From: Bradyrhizobium macuxiense
Lineage (GTDB): Bacteria > Pseudomonadota > Alphaproteobacteria > Rhizobiales > Xanthobacteraceae
Length of the DNA stretch: 64,000 nucleotides
Reading direction: 5' to 3'
Assembly (NCBI RefSeq): GCF_007993935.1
Contig: NZ_VITY01000001.1
Coordinates: 248,001-312,000, forward strand
The notes under the pieces were generated by a model. That model was not told the DNA's origin. It did no database searches and worked only from the letters and a program-made list of their open reading frames with translations. Below are positions 62,844-64,000 of the stretch, one piece after another. The translations under genes and the position numbers were made by a program. The first letter of the stretch is position 1; each line of letters opens with the position of its first letter.

Positions 62844-62960
62844 GCGTAGGGCGGATTAGCGAAGCGTAATCCGCCGTTTTGCCGGCAACAGTCGCGGCGG
62901 GTTACGCTTCCGCCTTCGCTCAATGAGCTACGGCGGACAGGTCGCTAACCCGCCCTACTC
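62844..62960. repeat. Intergenic repeat (GGCGGGTTACGC type), copy 4 (most complete)
   Basis: GCGTAGGGCGGATTAGCGAAGCGTAATCCGCC opens the element and GCTACGGCGGACAGGTCGCTAACCCGCCCTAC closes it; the ends are inversely complementary (GTAGGGCGG/CCGCCCTAC). It is the best reference copy for the family. Confidence 0.88.
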
Positions 62961-63001
62961 GCTGGCTGCTGATGGAAGCGCACGACGCGCCTCCGCAGAC
63001 C

Positions 63002-63274
63002 TCACGCCGCCTTCGCAGTCTTGTCTTCCGCCGGCGCCGTCTCCATGGCGCGCATGTAGAGATCGAGCAGGCTTTCTCGCTCGTCGCGCTCGTCCTGGTC
63101 CTGCTTGCGCAGCTTGATGATCTCCTTGAGGATCTTCACGTCGAAGCCTTCGCCCTTCGCCTCCGAGAAGACTTCCTTCTTCTGCTCGCTCAGTTCCTGG
63201 ATCTCAGTGTCCAGGTTCTCGATCCGCTCGACGAAGGAACGAATTTTTCCGCCGGGAATGGTGATGTCGGACAT
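63002..63274 (-). CDS. gapR: DUF2312 / GapR nucleoid-associated protein
   Basis: The 90-residue protein begins MSDITIPGGKIRSFVERIENLDTEIQELSEQKKEVFSEAKGEGFDVKILKEIIKLRKQDQDERDERESLLDLYMRA, which is the DUF2312/GapR family. In Caulobacter GapR is an 89-residue coiled-coil protein that forms a clamp around overtwisted AT-rich DNA and helps topoisomerases ahead of replication and transcription. Family members are small and are found throughout Alphaproteobacteria, including phage copies. The start MSDITI fits the known length; a longer in-frame reading into the upstream repeat is not credible. It is a single gene flanked by repeats. Confidence 0.92.
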   Translation of the reverse strand: MSDITIPGGKIRSFVERIENLDTEIQELSEQKKEVFSEAKGEGFDVKILKEIIKLRKQDQDERDERESLLDLYMRAMETAPAEDKTAKAA

Positions 63275-63360
63275 GGTGCCTCCTGCTGAATGAGGTGGTG
63301 AAAATGAAAGCAAAGAGATGACCAATGTCTTAACCGTGCGGTCGCCGCGGCGTCGGTATT

Positions 63361-63444
63361 GTAGGATGGGTGGAGCGAAGCGATACCCATCGATTTTCGT
63401 CCGCGGCAGCAATGATGGGTTTCGCTTCGCTCTACCCATCCTAC
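63361..63444. repeat. Palindromic intergenic repeat (GTAGGATGGGT type)
   Basis: GTAGGATGGGT (63361-63371) pairs with ACCCATCCTAC (63434-63444), and GGAGCGAAGCGATACCCATC faces GATGGGTTTCGCTTCGCTC. It shares the GGAGCGAAGCG core with the element at 39853. Confidence 0.88.
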
Positions 63445-63467
63445 GAAGCGTATGCGCAACAAATCAC

Positions 63468-64000
63468 TCAGGCACCGTCAGCCACACGCAACGTGATCCG
63501 CGTCAATTCGGACGGCCGGCCGAGCCGCAGGGCGAAGCCCGGCCAGAGCGCGGTGCCGTTGTTGACGTAGAGCGTCATCCCGTCGACGTCGTAGCGGCCC
63601 GAGACGAAGCCGGCATTGGCGCGCGCGGCCAGGCGGTCGATCCCCAGGATCAATCCGCCATGGGTGTGCCCGGAGAGTTGCAGGGCGACGCCAAGCCGCG
63701 CCGCCTTTCGCGCGTCGCTCGGCTGGTGGTCGAGCAGGATGACGGGCGCGCCCTTGGGGGCGCCTTCGAGCACCGCGGCAAGGTCGCGGATCGAATGCCC
63801 CCGGTGGCGCGACGCGCGATCGGTAATCCCAGCGATCACTAGGCGGCCGCCGCCGCGTTCGAGCACGATGTGCCGGTTCTCGAGCGAGCGCAGGCCCAAC
63901 TCGGCGTAGTGCGCCATCCAGCCGTCATAGCCGAAAATATATTCGTGATTGCCCGAGATCACGTAGACGCCGTCGGCGGCCATCAGGTCGCCCAACGGTG
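63468..64000 (-). CDS. Metallophosphoesterase (C-terminal part; 5' end outside window)
   Basis: About 177 residues are visible, open to the right edge. Metal-binding motifs of the calcineurin-like phosphoesterase family are present: GVYVISGNHEYIFGYDGW, ILLDHQPSDARKAA and LSGHTHGGLILG. Together these are the GNHE and GHTH boxes that bind the dinuclear metal centre; the N-terminal DxH/GDxxD boxes lie outside the window. The C-terminal LYVNNGTALWPGFALRLGRPSELTRITLR resembles the YaeI/UDP-2,3-diacylglucosamine-type branch. Substrate is unknown. The first visible codons read GDLMAADG, but the true start is beyond the window. Confidence 0.88.
   Translation of the reverse strand, partial: PLGDLMAADGVYVISGNHEYIFGYDGWMAHYAELGLRSLENRHIVLERGGGRLVIAGITDRASRHRGHSIRDLAAVLEGAPKGAPVILLDHQPSDARKAARLGVALQLSGHTHGGLILGIDRLAARANAGFVSGRYDVDGMTLYVNNGTALWPGFALRLGRPSELTRITLRVADGA

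Overview
The window is GC-rich, densely coding alphaproteobacterial chromosome, most like Bradyrhizobium or a close relative in the Nitrobacteraceae. I infer this from gene content (DUF1236, BA14K, DUF2155, NDUFA12-type Complex I subunit, GapR/DUF2312, B12-dependent NrdJ, RNase E with a split S1 domain), a GGAAC-N16-CGTT general-stress promoter, and imperfect-palindrome intergenic repeats. No rRNA, tRNA, CRISPR array, transposase or phage gene was recognised.

Layout. 1-842: C-terminal part of a NodU/CmcH-type carbamoyltransferase cut by the window edge. 802-8154 (minus strand): EamA transporter, beta-hydroxyacid dehydrogenase family protein, prfB with a classic programmed +1 frameshift, PBP1A (mrcA) and an AmiC-type amidase, i.e. 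translation termination next to peptidoglycan synthesis and turnover. 8155-12092: long structured leader and rne, whose S1 domain holds a long acidic insertion with a His-rich tract. 12146-16094: FAD amino-acid oxidoreductase, dctA, PLP aminotransferase. 16335-20624: M48 protease with TPRs, DsbA-like protein, an orphan gene and a DUF1236 protein behind a perfect EcfG-type promoter.

20906-40941: aroQ-accB-accC, then a 15.8-kb block, then aat and a DUF2155 gene; the NDUFA12-type subunit lies 7.5 kb further on. I believe accBC-aat-DUF2155-NDUFA12 are normally neighbours in Rhizobiales, so the conserved cluster appears opened by accessory modules: a kinase/receiver/receiver-kinase signalling operon, an orphan gene, a six-gene MdtABC-TolC-type efflux operon ending in two small exported proteins, and a DASS anion transporter. 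41165-47963: SnoaL-like protein, SDR plus esterase pair, ion-transporter-superfamily permease, small proteins, and a divergent GlxA-type regulator / DJ-1-PfpI enzyme pair.

48154-59258: repeat, a minus-strand terminator with no obvious gene, the NDUFA12-type gene, BA14K protein, two paralogous EamA exporters flanking a receiver and hybrid kinase, then nrdJ behind a long structured leader with a candidate NrdR box. 59325-64000 is a mosaic: a lower-GC divergent pair (a small helical protein with an R-x4-H HEPN-like motif, and an AlbA_2/Schlafen-like gene broken by a frameshift and capped by a repeat), an LprI-like protein, panD, a SecD-P1-like exported protein, gapR and a partial metallophosphoesterase, separated by many palindromic repeats. 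The AlbA_2/HEPN-like pair is the best lead for an undescribed system, though one partner looks inactivated here.
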